Source: Saccharomonospora sp. CUA-673
GTDB lineage: Bacteria; Actinomycetota; Actinomycetes; Mycobacteriales; Pseudonocardiaceae
Assembly: GCF_001942305.1 (NCBI RefSeq)
Contig: NZ_MKKE01000021.1
Location: 1-59,321, forward strand
DNA length: 59,321 bases
Reading direction: 5' to 3'
Below the pieces are notes generated by a model. That model saw only the letters and a program-made list of their open reading frames with translations. It searched no databases and was not told the DNA's origin. Shown one piece after another: positions 16,317 to 25,492 of the stretch. Position 1 is the stretch's first letter, and the number at the start of each line of letters is the position of its first letter. A program made the position numbers and the translations under genes.

Positions 16317-16349
16317 CGGGCCCGGACCGCGCATGGCGATCCGGGCCCG
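16317..16349. terminator. Bidirectional stem-loop between catC and catalase
   Basis: CGGGCCCGGA at 16317-16326 pairs with TCCGGGCCCG at 16340-16349, and three inner pairs continue the stem. It lies 6 bp after catC and 23 bp from the catalase stop, suited to end both transcripts. Confidence 0.65.
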
Positions 16350-16371
16350 CGGGCGAGAGGTCAGCGAGAGG

Positions 16372-17896
16372 TCAGGCCTTCTGCTGCATGGTGGTTCGTG
16401 CCGGGTTGGCCTGCTGCCTGGACTTCGGATCCTTCTCGTCCTGCTTCGAGCGCACCCCGTCCTCGATGCGCTTGCCGACGTCGGGATCGATGTTGCGCCA
16501 GTACTCGACGCCCGCTCCAGGACCGGTTCGGTGACGCCGTTGAGCAGGTGCCCGACGACGTTGTCGACAAGTCGGTCGCGGGCGGCGTCGTCCATCACCT
16601 CACGGACGAGCGTGCCGGGCTGCGACCAGTCGTCGTCCTCGGCGTGCGAGACGTACGCGGCGCGCGTGATCTCACCGTCGGCGTACCACGACGGCGGGGC
16701 GTGCCGATCGGGGTCCGCGGCCGGTCCGCCCTTGGAGTTCGGCGCGTACACCGGGTCCTGCGTCAGCTGGTACGCCATCGCCCCGTCCTTCGAGTACGAG
16801 TGGGTCGGCGCGGTCGGCGCGTTCACCGGAATCTGCTGGTAGTTCACACCGATCCGGGCGCGGTGCGCATCGGCGTAGGAGAACAGTCGCGCCAACAACA
16901 TCCGGTCGGGGCTCGGGCCGATGCCCGGTACCAGGTTGTTCGGCTGGAACGCGGCCTGTTCGATCTCGGCGTGGTTGTCGGTCGGGTTCCGGTCGAGCGT
17001 CATCCGGCCGACCTCGATCAGCGGATAGTCGCCGTGCGGCCACACCTTCGTCAGGTCGAACGGGTTGAACCGGTACGTCTTCGCCTCCTCGTACGGCATC
17101 ACCTGCACGTAGAGTGTCCAACTCGGATGGTCGCCCGCCGCGATGTGCTCGAAGAGGTCGCGCGTGTGGTAATCGGTGTCGGCCGCGGCCATCTGGTCCG
17201 CCTCGTGCTGGGTGAACGTCTCGATGCCCTGGTCGGTCTTGAAGTGGTACTTGACCCAGAACCGCTCGCCGGAGGCGTTGATCCACATGTAGGTGTGGGA
17301 CGTGTAGCCGTTCATGTGCCGCCACGTGCGCGGGATTCCGCGGTCACCCATCAGCCAGGTCACCTGGTGCGCCGATTCCGGGGACAGCGTCCAGAAATCC
17401 CACTGCATGTCGTGGTCGCGCAGATTGTTGTCGGCCCGACGTTTCTGCGACCGGATGAAATGCTGGAACTTCATCGGGTCCTTGATGAAGAACACCGGCG
17501 TGTTGTTGCCGACCATGTCGTAGTTGCCCTCGGACGTGTAGAACTTCACGGCGAACCCGCGCGGTCCCGCCACGTGTCGGGGCTGCCGCGTTCACCGGCG
17601 ACGGTCGAGAACCGGATGACCAGTTCCGTCGTCGTGCCGGGCTGGAACAGCGCGGCCTTGGTGTATCGGCTGACGTCGCCGGTGACCTCGAACCGGCCGT
17701 ACGCGCCGCTGCCCTTGGCATGCGGCTGCCGTTCGGGAATGCGTTCGCGGTTGAACTGGGCCATCTGCTCGATCAGATACGAATCCTGGAGCAGAATCGG
17801 CCCGCCGGCGCCGACGGTGAGCGAATGTTCGTCGCTCTCGACGGGTGCGCCGGAATCGGTTGTCGTGCCGGGGTGTTTGTTGGTGGGTGCGGCCAT
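16372..17896 (-). CDS. Monofunctional heme catalase (two frameshifts as given)
   Basis: About 508 residues when repaired, the size of clade 3 small-subunit catalases, which split H2O2 to O2 and water. The active-site His lies in [19 protein letters not shown], the Asn in [15 protein letters not shown] and the heme-ligand Tyr in [19 protein letters not shown]. The frame breaks at about 17562-17564 (one G missing on the plus strand, restoring [15 protein letters not shown]) and at about 16507 (restoring the run to [17 protein letters not shown] and a tail TTMQQKA). The start ATG is 17896. It lies 58 bp downstream of a Fur-family regulator on the same strand, the arrangement seen for peroxide-inducible catalases. 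Confidence 0.9.
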
Positions 17897-17954
17897 GTTC
17901 TCGTCGTCCTCCTCGGCGCGCCGCCCACGCATCACCGTGCCCGTTCCTCCGGGG

Positions 17955-18428
17955 TCAACCGCTCCTGGAGGCGAGGCGCTGGAGCCGCGGTTCGTCCCGT
18001 TGCCGCATGCGACAGGCCGGGCACAGGCCCCAGAACGTGACCTCGGCGGCCACGACGGCGAAACCGTGGTGGTCGCTCGGTGTCAGGCACGGCGACGCGC
18101 CGACGGCGCAGTCGACGTCTTCCGTCCGCCCGCATGACTGGCAGACGACGTGGTGATGGTTGTCGTGCACCCGGCGTTCGTAGCGCGCCGCGTGCCCCGC
18201 CGGCTGGATGGAACGCACCAGCCCGGCCTCCTCGCAGGCACGCAGGACGTCGTAGATCGCCTGCCGGGACACCGACGCGGGCTGCCCGCGCACCCCGGCC
18301 CAGACGGCGTCGGCCGTCGAGTGCGGGTGGTGCTCGAGCCAGGAGAGTACGCGTCGACGTGGACCGGTGACTCGCAAACCGGCCGAGCGAAGGAGCTCTG
18401 CGACGTCGGAACGTGAACCTGCGTCCAT
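17955..18428 (-). CDS. Fur family peroxide regulator (FurA/CatR type)
   Basis: A 157-residue Fur protein. The winged helix is [20 protein letters not shown] plus [20 protein letters not shown]. The metal site is in [20 protein letters not shown], and a second cysteine pair (LCPACRMRQ) provides the structural zinc site. Because it precedes a catalase gene, it is a FurA/CatR-type regulator that represses the pair until its metal centre is oxidised by peroxide. A candidate promoter lies 7-9 bp upstream of the ATG, so the message is probably leaderless, as described for mycobacterial furA. Confidence 0.88.
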   Translation of the reverse strand: MDAGSRSDVAELLRSAGLRVTGPRRRVLSWLEHHPHSTADAVWAGVRGQPASVSRQAIYDVLRACEEAGLVRSIQPAGHAARYERRVHDNHHHVVCQSCGRTEDVDCAVGASPCLTPSDHHGFAVVAAEVTFWGLCPACRMRQRDEPRLQRLASRSG

Positions 18429-18435
18429 CGCGGGG

Positions 18436-18462
18436 GAATTACCCGGATCTGGACCCCGTCAA
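18436..18462 (-). promoter_or_regulatory. Candidate promoter of the fur-catalase operon
   Basis: Read on the minus strand, TTGACG (18462-18457) is followed after 15 bp by TAATTC (18441-18436). The -10-like box ends 7 bp before the ATG of the Fur gene, which would give a leaderless transcript. The spacer is short, so confidence is moderate. Confidence 0.45.
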
Positions 18463-18496
18463 ACCCAGTCCGGCCACCACACGTTCGGGTGAAGCG

Positions 18497-18763
18497 TCAG
18501 CTGTCGAGGAGTGCGGGCGCCTCGCTGCGGACGACGTCCAGCAGCTCGGCCATGCTCGGGTTGACCAGTCCGCGGTCGCCGACGAACACGGTCGGCACGG
18601 TCTCGTTGCCGTTCGCCGCCGCCTTGACCCGGTCGGCCGCGCCGGTCTCCTCCCAGATGTTGACCTTGCGCACGGGCAGGTTGCTCGCGTCCAGGTCGGC
18701 CTCGAGCATCATGCAGAAGGGGCAGCCGGGCCGCCAGTAGAACTCGATCACGTCAGTCGCCAC
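18497..18763 (-). CDS. Mycoredoxin (Mrx1-type glutaredoxin)
   Basis: An 88-residue glutaredoxin-fold protein starting at GTG 18763. The redox motif C-P-F-C is at residues 14-17 (IEFYWRPGCPFCMMLEADL). The cis-proline loop is NETVPTVFVGDRGLVNPS, and the W-E segment VRKVNIWEETGAADRV is typical of mycoredoxins. Mycoredoxin reduces mycothiol-protein mixed disulphides in actinobacteria, cytosolic. Its place beside catalase and a peroxide-type Fur fits an oxidative-stress neighbourhood, though 68 bp and a separate start suggest its own promoter. Confidence 0.88.
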   Translation of the reverse strand: MATDVIEFYWRPGCPFCMMLEADLDASNLPVRKVNIWEETGAADRVKAAANGNETVPTVFVGDRGLVNPSMAELLDVVRSEAPALLDS

Positions 18764-19299
18764 GACATCGACGGTACTGCGCGTGCTCGCCCGAGCCGGC
18801 CCGGTGTGACGTACGACCACGTCACGCGCTCGGTGAAAAGTGTGCCCCGCATGTATCTGGCGACGCTCCGTCGACTCCTGTGAGGTGTCGGGCTGTGCCC
18901 GGCGCGTGGTGGCCGGCAGCCGAGGGGGCCGTCGGCCACCACCCGGGGCGGTTCGTGTGCACGCGGGAACGATCCCGATCGCAGCTCGAACGAGGGAACC
19001 GCGCGAACGTCGGGCCGGTCGAAGGGGTGTTCCCGATGAGAACAGCGACTGGCCGACCGGTACGCACCGTGCGTGCCTACCTGGGGGTGCCGGCCAAGCG
19101 CCTCTCGCAGGGAATCGGGCGCCGGCCGGCGCAGCCGCAGGGAGGCGGCCGCGCCGGTTCCGGGCGCGGCTCGTGCCCCGAGGGAGCTCTACGGTGAACG
19201 GGTGAGGCTGGAGGTGGTCTGGACCTGCCCGTTCCACGGTGGGTAGACCGGCGATACTGCGGACGCGCGTGAGGGGCGCCGTTCGGAGGGGGAACCGCA
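18764..19299. other. Gene-poor intergenic region
   Basis: No gene is supported. A 53-codon frame at 19036-19197 (MRTATGRPVRTVRAYLGVPA start) has a weak purine-rich site and no recognisable similarity. The region should contain the promoters of mycoredoxin (left) and of the ECF sigma factor (right). Confidence 0.4.
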
Positions 19300-19998
19300 G
19301 TGTCGGAGAGGGAAGCCGATCCGGGGTCGAGATCCACGGCCTGGGACGGGCTCGAGGGGCACGAGCTGCACGCCGCGTGCATGACCGCGGCGCAGGCCGG
19401 CGATCGCCGGGCGATGCACCGGCTCGTGGCCGAGCTGAGCCCGCTGGTGTGGCATGTCGCGCGCGGCAACGGTCTCGATGCGTACGCAGCCGAGGACGTC
19501 GTCCAGACCGTGTGGCTGACGTTGGTGCGCCGGCTCGACGAGTTGGACGACCCGCGTGCGCTGGCGGCGTGGCTGATCACCACGACCCGCAGGGAGGCGG
19601 TTCGCGCGCGCAGGCGCGGGGAGCCGGTGGTGCCGGCCGGGGTCCTGTCCGAGGTGCTCGTCGACAACACCGCCGGGCCGCCGCCGGCGCCGGAGGACAC
19701 GGTGCTGCGCGCCGAACGCGACCGCAGGTTGTGGCAGGCGTTCCGCGGGTTGTCGCGGCGGTGCCAGGAGTTGTTGCGGCTGACGGTGCTGGCCGGCAGG
19801 GCCGAGTACCGCTACGTCGCGGACGTCCTCGGCATGCCGCACGGCAGCATCGGCCCGACCCGGAGCCGGTGTCTCGCGCGGTTGCGGGCGCTGTTCGCCG
19901 ACGCATGGCCGGACACCTCGCCGGACGTCTCCGCCGCGGACCGCCTCGTCGACGGGCCACGCGGTGACGGGACACGGGACGGGAGCGGACCGGCATGA
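19300..19998 (+). CDS. ECF-type RNA polymerase sigma factor
   Basis: A 232-residue sigma-70 family protein from GTG 19300. Region 2 is LVWHVARGNGLDAYAAEDVV followed by QTVWLTLVRRLDELDDPRAL, with AAWLITTTRREAVRARRRG at its end. Region 4 is LSRRCQELLRLTVLAGRAEY and YRYVADVLGMPHGSIGPTRS, RCLARLRALF. The acidic N-terminal lead and the C-terminal 25 residues are outside the core. Its stop overlaps the next gene (ATGA), and that gene in turn overlaps an FUSC exporter. There is no recognisable zinc-binding anti-sigma gene, so the 70-residue partner may play the controlling role. Confidence 0.9.
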   Translation: MSEREADPGSRSTAWDGLEGHELHAACMTAAQAGDRRAMHRLVAELSPLVWHVARGNGLDAYAAEDVVQTVWLTLVRRLDELDDPRALAAWLITTTRREAVRARRRGEPVVPAGVLSEVLVDNTAGPPPAPEDTVLRAERDRRLWQAFRGLSRRCQELLRLTVLAGRAEYRYVADVLGMPHGSIGPTRSRCLARLRALFADAWPDTSPDVSAADRLVDGPRGDGTRDGSGPA

Positions 19999-20207
19999 GC
20001 TGCTGCACAGGCGCCGTCGTCCCGGGAACGGTCTTCCCGGGGAACCCGGCCTCGCCCGCGACGGCGCGGTCCGCTGCGCTGCCGGTGGCCGAACTGCGCC
20101 GGTTCGTGTTCGACCTCGACCGCATGCCGGACGGACTCGTCGAGAAGGTCCAGACCGCGCTCGAGAATGCCGATTCCGGGCGCGCGTACGCCAAGATGGA
20201 GGGGTGA
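19995..20207 (+). CDS. Small protein of unknown function coupled to the sigma factor
   Basis: A 70-residue protein beginning at the ATG inside the ATGA overlap with the sigma factor stop, and ending in a GTGA overlap with the exporter gene. The first 30 residues are low complexity and include two adjacent cysteines (MSCCTG). The rest reads LPVAELRRFVFDLDRMPDGL followed by VEKVQTALENADSGRAYAKM and is predicted helical. No family is recognised. Its tight coupling on both sides makes it a candidate modulator of the sigma factor or the exporter. It is a real gene by position and codon use; function is unknown. Confidence 0.6.
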   Translation: MSCCTGAVVPGTVFPGNPASPATARSAALPVAELRRFVFDLDRMPDGLVEKVQTALENADSGRAYAKMEG

Positions 20208-22180
20208 GATCACCCCGAGCCGATCTGGCGGCGCCGCGTTGGCTGGTGCAGTTGCTGCGCACCGACCCGGCGCCGATCCCCTGGAGCCGGATCGTGCGGG
20301 CCGTCGTCGGGTTCACGGTGCCGATCGCCGTCGGCTATCTGCTCGGCGAACCGGCCATCGGCGCGCTCGTCTCGGCGGGCGTGCTGCCGACGGTGCTGGG
20401 GGACGGCTCGTGGCCGTACGCCTACCGGGCGAAGCGCCTCGGGATCACGGTGTGCGCCGCGGTGTTCGGCTTCGGGCTCGGGCTGGTCACCGGGGCCGAT
20501 CCGTGGCTGTCGCATCCGACGGTGGTGCTGGTGGCGGCCGTGTCGGCGTTGATCAGCGCGGGCGGCAACAACGCGTCCTTCGCGGCGTTGCAGTTGCTGG
20601 TGTTCGTCACGCTCGGCACCGGTCAGGCCGAGGCGGGCGCGGACGTCCTCGTGGCGCTCGCGTGTGTCGTCACCGGCGGGGTGTGGGGTCTGCTGCTCGC
20701 CTTGTCCGGGTGGACGGTGCACGCGACCTCGCCCGAACGACAGGCCGTCGCGCAGGTCTACATCGAACTCGCCGCGATGCACTCGGCCGAGGGCGAAGCG
20801 ACGTCGTTGACCGCGCGGCACCAGCTCACGACGGCGATGAACACCGCCTACGACCGGCTGCTGACGGCGCGGTCCTGGCTGTCCGGCCGCGACGCCACGT
20901 ACCGCAGGCTGCTCAACCTGCTGTCGGCGACGACGCCTGCGGTGGAGGCCTCGGTGGCGATGGTCAACGCGGGACAACGCGCACCGCGTGAGGTCATCGC
21001 CCATTTCACCGATCTCGCCGCGGCCGTGTTGGCCAACGCACCGTTGCCCGCCCCGCCCACCGCACGCTCGGCCACCGACTCCGCCGACTCCGGTGCCGGC
21101 GGGCCCGATCCGGCGGACTCGCCGGAGGCCGCGCTGTACCACGCGTTGACGAAGATCGACACCGAGCAGGAGCGGAGCAGGCCCCGTCGTGTGCCGTGGG
21201 TGCGCCGGGTGCGCGACTGGGCCGACTCGCTCGCCTCCGGGCCGCTGACATGGATGGCGGCCGCGCGCCTGACGTTGTGCGTCGCGGTCGCCGAGCTCGT
21301 TCGCCTGACCGTGCCGCTGGACAACTCGTACTGGATCACCCTCACCGTCGGCCTGGTGCTGAAACCGGACTTCGGCTCGGTGTTCGGCCGCGCCGTGCTG
21401 CGAGGTGTCGGCACGGTCGCCGGGGTCGGCATCGGCGCGGCCGTGCTCGGACTCGGTGCCGCCCAGCACAGCGTCGCGCTCGTGGCCGTCGTGGCGTTCC
21501 TGTCGGCCGGCCTCGTGCTCGGCCAGGTTCGCAACTACGGCATCTTCAGCGCGTTCGTCACGCCGCTGATCATCCTGCAGATGGACCTGAGCATCGGCGG
21601 CGACTGGAGCGTCGTGCTCGCGCGCCTCGCCGACACGGTCGTCGGCTGCGCGATCGTCCTCGTGTTCGGCTACCTGCTGTGGCCGGGCACGCGGCGGCCG
21701 CAGGTCGGCGGGCGGCTGGCCGACGTCGCCGACACGGTCGCGCGGTACGTCGAGGTGAGCCTCGGACCGGACGCCGACCGCGTCGAGGGCTCCCGCTGCC
21801 GGCGGCACGCCTACCGCGGACTGGCCGACCTGCGGACGGCGTTCCAGCAACTCGTCGTCGAACCGTCGCCCGCGGGCAGGCAGGCCGCCGCGTGGTGGCC
21901 CGCCATCGCTTCGCTCGAACAGGTGACGGACGCGGCCACGGCCGTCGCCGTCAGCGTCTCGCACGGCGCGGACCGGCCCGCCGCGTCCGACGTCCGGCTC
22001 GTCACCGCCGCCCTCGCCGAACTGTCCGCGGCCGTCCGCGAGCAGCGCGATCCGGTCGACGTCGACCTGCCCGACACCGACCAGCTCGCCGGCGTCGCCG
22101 ACCTGGTCGACACGGCCTTCGACGCCGTCCGCGGACCCAATCTCACCCGTTCGAAGTTCCCATTCCGCCGCAGACGGTGA
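20204..22180 (+). CDS. FUSC family membrane protein (aromatic acid exporter type)
   Basis: A 658-residue protein from GTG 20204. Two similar membrane blocks of about five to six helices each are visible: residues about 25-165 (IVRAVVGFTVPIAVGYLLGE to WGLLLALSGWTVHA) and about 345-500 (MAAARLTLCVAVAELVRLTV to CAIVLVFGYLLWPGTRR). Each is followed by a long cytosolic helical domain. The second block has the FUSC pattern NSYWITLTVGLVLKPDFGSV with FGRAVLRGVGTVAGVGIG. Relatives (AaeB, YccS) export aromatic acids or form envelope proteins. It is translationally coupled to the small protein and sigma factor, which suggests expression under that sigma factor. Confidence 0.85.
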   Translation: MRSPRADLAAPRWLVQLLRTDPAPIPWSRIVRAVVGFTVPIAVGYLLGEPAIGALVSAGVLPTVLGDGSWPYAYRAKRLGITVCAAVFGFGLGLVTGADPWLSHPTVVLVAAVSALISAGGNNASFAALQLLVFVTLGTGQAEAGADVLVALACVVTGGVWGLLLALSGWTVHATSPERQAVAQVYIELAAMHSAEGEATSLTARHQLTTAMNTAYDRLLTARSWLSGRDATYRRLLNLLSATTPAVEASVAMVNAGQRAPREVIAHFTDLAAAVLANAPLPAPPTARSATDSADSGAGGPDPADSPEAALYHALTKIDTEQERSRPRRVPWVRRVRDWADSLASGPLTWMAAARLTLCVAVAELVRLTVPLDNSYWITLTVGLVLKPDFGSVFGRAVLRGVGTVAGVGIGAAVLGLGAAQHSVALVAVVAFLSAGLVLGQVRNYGIFSAFVTPLIILQMDLSIGGDWSVVLARLADTVVGCAIVLVFGYLLWPGTRRPQVGGRLADVADTVARYVEVSLGPDADRVEGSRCRRHAYRGLADLRTAFQQLVVEPSPAGRQAAAWWPAIASLEQVTDAATAVAVSVSHGADRPAASDVRLVTAALAELSAAVREQRDPVDVDLPDTDQLAGVADLVDTAFDAVRGPNLTRSKFPFRRRR

Positions 22181-22244
22181 CGTTTCGGTCGACGCGCTCT
22201 CACCAGGGTTTGCGCTGGGACGCAGATGCTGGTGGATTGGTCAC

Positions 22245-22547
22245 ATGGGCATCAATTTCGACGACATCAAGAAGAAGGCTCAGGACGCGCTGAGCAAGAA
22301 CAGCGGGAAGGTCGAACAGGGCCTGGACAAGGCGAGCGGCTTCGCCAAGTCCAAGTTCGGCGACAAGGCCGACAAGATCGACAACGTGACGCAGAAGGCC
22401 AAGGACGCGTTGCACAAGCAGACCGGCGGCGGTGACGGCGGCGACGGTGGCCAAGGCGGTCCCGGCGGCTCGACCGGTCCCGACGGGCCCTCCGGTCCCA
22501 ACGGCACGAACGGTCCGAACGGACCCTCGGGTCCGACCGGCCGCTGA
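22245..22547 (+). CDS. Antitoxin-like protein of the Rv0909/MT0933 family with a collagen-like tail
   Basis: A 100-residue protein. The first 65 residues are charged and helical ([60 protein letters not shown]), the pattern of the MT0933-type antitoxins of mycobacteria. The remaining 35 are Gly-Pro-rich with repeated G-P-x/G-P-N triplets. No toxin gene is next to it: its neighbours are the FUSC exporter and tyrA. The family label is often applied to stand-alone proteins of this sort, so a different, possibly stress-related, role is just as likely. Confidence 0.7.
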   Translation: MGINFDDIKKKAQDALSKNSGKVEQGLDKASGFAKSKFGDKADKIDNVTQKAKDALHKQTGGGDGGDGGQGGPGGSTGPDGPSGPNGTNGPNGPSGPTGR

Positions 22548-22552
22548 GGTAG

Positions 22553-23566
22553 TCAGGCCACCTCGCCGCGGAGGGTGTCGCCGTCGAGTGCGGTGAACCA
22601 CCCTCCGCGCAGCCCGAACGAGACGAGACCCTCGCGGGCGTCGGGAGCGTTCAGATCGAGCGTGACCGGCGTGCGGGGGCCGTCCTGCGCCGCCGCCAGC
22701 GAGGCGTGCGCGTCGTGACCCGCGTCGATGGTCACCTTCAGTCCGCCTGTCGAGGCGAGCGATCCGCGTGCGGCACCCAGCATGCCGAGCGCCTCGTCGA
22801 GGACGGGAAGCAGTGCCGCGCGGTTGCCCTCGGTCATGGCGCGCACGAGCTCCGGGCGGGTGCCGGCGACGCGGATGCCGTCGCGCAGCGATCCCGCGGC
22901 GAGCGCGCCGGCGATCGGACCGCCCGAGGCTGCGGCGTTCGCGAGGATCGCGGCCAGCAGATGCGGCAGGTGCGACGTCCGGGCGACCGTCGCGTCGTGG
23001 GCGAGCGCGGGGATCGCGACGACGCGGGCGCCGGCGTCGAGGGCCAGCGTGGCCGCCTCCCGCCACGCCGTGAGGTCGGCGGACGCGGCGCCGGTTCCGT
23101 CGTGGGCGACGCTGTCGTCCTCCTCGAGACACACGACCCACGTGGCTCCCTCGAACAGGGTCGCGGTCCCGGCCTTCCACCCGGACTCCGTGGTGCCCGC
23201 CATCGGATGTCCACCGGCGTAGCGCGCCTCCGGGGCCAGTCGGGCGACCGACTCGGCGACGGGGCCCTTGACGCTCGTGACGTCGGTGAGCAGGCAGTTC
23301 GGCGCGTGCATGCCCACGATGCGCAGGACGTCGTCGACCGCCGTCAGCGGCACCGCGAGGACGACGAGGGCGTCGCGCTGCGCGGCGCGGCCCAGCGCCT
23401 CGGCGACGTCGGTCCCGGCGTCGAACCCGTCGGCGGTCGCGGCGTCGACATCCGCCTGCGCCGTCGACGCACCCCACACGGTCCGCCCCGCCGCCGACGC
23501 GGCACGCAGCACCGACCCACCGATGAGCCCCAACCCGATCACGCACACGTCACGCACAGCACACAT
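22553..23566 (-). CDS. tyrA: Prephenate dehydrogenase
   Basis: A 337-residue NAD(P)-dependent enzyme of tyrosine synthesis that oxidises and decarboxylates prephenate to 4-hydroxyphenylpyruvate. The Rossmann motif is VCVIGLGLIGGSVLRAASAA, and the substrate-side signature is DVTSVKGPVAESV plus YAGGHPMAGTTESGWKAG. A helical dimerisation domain follows (HLPHLLAAILANAAASGGPI). It sits near tadA and its partner, as in mycobacteria, here with an amidohydrolase and a repeat element inserted between. The start at 23566 gives a short lead (MCAVRD). Confidence 0.92.
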   Translation of the reverse strand: MCAVRDVCVIGLGLIGGSVLRAASAAGRTVWGASTAQADVDAATADGFDAGTDVAEALGRAAQRDALVVLAVPLTAVDDVLRIVGMHAPNCLLTDVTSVKGPVAESVARLAPEARYAGGHPMAGTTESGWKAGTATLFEGATWVVCLEEDDSVAHDGTGAASADLTAWREAATLALDAGARVVAIPALAHDATVARTSHLPHLLAAILANAAASGGPIAGALAAGSLRDGIRVAGTRPELVRAMTEGNRAALLPVLDEALGMLGAARGSLASTGGLKVTIDAGHDAHASLAAAQDGPRTPVTLDLNAPDAREGLVSFGLRGGWFTALDGDTLRGEVA

Positions 23567-23604
23567 CCTTGCATCCGAGCGTCACCCCGCGCAGCCACCT
23601 AGGT

Positions 23605-23657
23605 GCTCCCGAGGGCCCTTTGGTCGCATTCAACGCGACTATGGGGCCCTCGGGAGC
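23605..23657. repeat. Palindromic element A1 (short form)
   Basis: GCTCCCGAGGGCCC at 23605-23618 pairs perfectly with GGGCCCTCGGGAGC at 23644-23657. The inner arms GGTCGC/GCGACT continue the stem to a loop ATTCAAC. The element is followed by TTTT on the plus strand. It lies 15 bp beyond the repaired stop of the amidohydrolase and before tyrA. Related copies occur at 28194, 41402, 56736 and 56955. Confidence 0.85.
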
Positions 23658-23672
23658 TTTTCCGTCGGTTAC

Positions 23673-24901
23673 TCAGCGGAGCAGGGAGAGGGCGTAGGCG
23701 GCGTAGAGGCGACGCCGGAGGACATGGCGTCCTCGTGGTGGACGACCCGGTTCGAGTGGTTGCCGGGCGCATCGGCCTCGTCGACGTCGGGCGGGCACGC
23801 GCCGAGCAGCGCGAACGCGCCGGGCACGCGCTGGAGCACGTACGAGAAGTCCTCGCCGCCCATGATCGGCTCGGGCAGCAGCATCGCGTTGTCCTGGCCG
23901 AGCACCGTCGCGGCGAGGTCGAGCACGCGCGCCGCCTCGGCCGGGTCGTTGACGGTCGTCGGGTAGCCGGGCGTGAGGTCGAGGTGGATGCGGCAGCCGT
24001 GCGCCGCGGCGATGCCCTCGCACACCGACTCGAGTTCCGCGCGCACCTTCGACCGCGCCGCGTCCGACAGCGTGCGCATCGTGCCCTCGAGGAACGCCGT
24101 CTCGGGGATGATGTTCGTGGTCGTACCCGCCTCGATGTGGGTCACCGACACCACCACCGGTTCGGTCGCCGCGAACCGCCGCGCGCGCATGGTGTTGAGC
24201 GCGCCGACCATCTCCGCGGCCGCCGGGATCGGGTCGCGCGCACCCTCCGGCGCCGACCCGTGCCCGCCCTTGCCGACGACGCGCAGGTGGAAGTCGTCGA
24301 CCGACGCCATCAGCGGTCCGGGCCGCGTGTACACCTGCCCGCTCGGCAGCGTCGGGAAGATGTGCACCCCGAACGCGTTGGTCACGCGCTCGCCCGCCGC
24401 ATCGAGCACGCCCTCGTGGATCATGTGCCGCGCGCCGTGCTGGCCCTCCTCGCCGGGCTGGAACATGAACACGACCGATCCGGCGAGGTCGTCGACGTGC
24501 CGCGACAGCAGCCGCGCCGCCGACACGAGCATCGCGACGTGCGTGTCGTGCCCGCAGGCGTGCATGACGCCCTCGTTGTCGGAGGCGAACTCCTCCCCGG
24601 ACTCCTCCGTGAGCGGCAGCGCGTCCATGTCCCCGCGCAGCAACACGGCCGGGCCCGGCTTCGCCCCGCGCAGCACCGCGGTGACCGACGTCGACGAGCG
24701 GCCCGTGGTGACCTCCAGCGGCAGGCCCTCGAGCGCCTCGAGGATCAGCTCCTGCGTACGCGGCAGGTGCAGACCGATCTCGGGCTCCCGGTGCAGCCGC
24801 CTGCGCAGCGCCACGGTGTCCGGCTGCAGGGCCTTCGCCTCCTCGGCGAGCCGTGGAAGCACCAGGTCAGGAAGGGAGGGGAGCTGTTCGGGTCCGGTCA
24901 T
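23673..24901 (-). CDS. M20D family amidohydrolase (hippurate hydrolase-like), frameshifted near its end
   Basis: About 410 residues from ATG 24901. Metal ligands and catalytic groups are present: RGDMDALPLTEESGE (Asp), VMHACGHDTHVAMLVSAARL (His), MFQPGEEGQHGARHMIHEG (Glu-Glu) and GVHIFPTLPSG; the dimer lid is GKGGHGSAPEGARDPIPAAA. The family removes acyl groups from amino acids. The last 20 residues read wrongly as given. Adding one G on the plus strand at 23708-23709 restores the usual ending GVALYAAYALSLLR and a stop at 23673-23675. It stands between tyrA and the tadA pair and is divergent from the latter. Confidence 0.88.
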
Positions 24902-25009
24902 GTGATCGATCCTGGCACGCGGCGGGCGGGCGCCGCGGCTCCCGGGTACGAAACGGACAGGTCGCTTTCGAGCCGTCACCGAAGGTCACGCGGGTATACG
25001 GTGGGCTCT

Positions 25010-25492
25010 ATGCCGGTGGACGAGTCGATCACGGGACTAGCGGTGGCCGTGGTGCGCGAGGACGGTCAGTGGCGATGCAGCGCGCTGGATCAGGCTGCAC
25101 TCGCCGAGCTCGACGCCGCGATCACGGAGCTGCGCAAGCTGCGTTCGACGGGCGCGGTGTTCGGCCTGTTGGCGGTGGACGACGAGTTCTTCGTCGTCGT
25201 CCGGCCGACGCCGAGCGGCGCCCAGCTGTTGGTGTCCGACGCGGCCGCGGCGCTCGACTACGACATCGCCGCCGACGTGCTGGACCTGCTGCGCGCGGAA
25301 CCGCCGGACGAGGACGACGACACGATCTGGCCCGAGGGCGACCTGGAGATCCTCGCCGACCTCGGCATGCCCGCACCGGAGCTCGAGGTCATCGCGGGCG
25401 AGACCGAGCTGTACCCGGACGAGCAGCTGGGCATGATCGCCCAGCGCTGCGGGTTCGGCGAGGAGTTCAACAAGGTCCTCGACGAACTGTGA
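25010..25492 (+). CDS. tRNA adenosine deaminase-associated protein
   Basis: A 160-residue acidic protein of a family found directly before tadA in actinobacteria (Mycobacterium Rv3753c type). The beginning, VDESITGLAVAVVREDGQWR, and the end, LYPDEQLGMIAQRCGFGEEF, are characteristic. There are no catalytic motifs. The start ATG is at 25010. The stop overlaps the start of tadA in GTGA, so the two are translationally coupled. Its function is unknown; a helper for the deaminase is inferred from conserved neighbourhood only. Confidence 0.85.
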   Translation: MPVDESITGLAVAVVREDGQWRCSALDQAALAELDAAITELRKLRSTGAVFGLLAVDDEFFVVVRPTPSGAQLLVSDAAAALDYDIAADVLDLLRAEPPDEDDDTIWPEGDLEILADLGMPAPELEVIAGETELYPDEQLGMIAQRCGFGEEFNKVLDEL

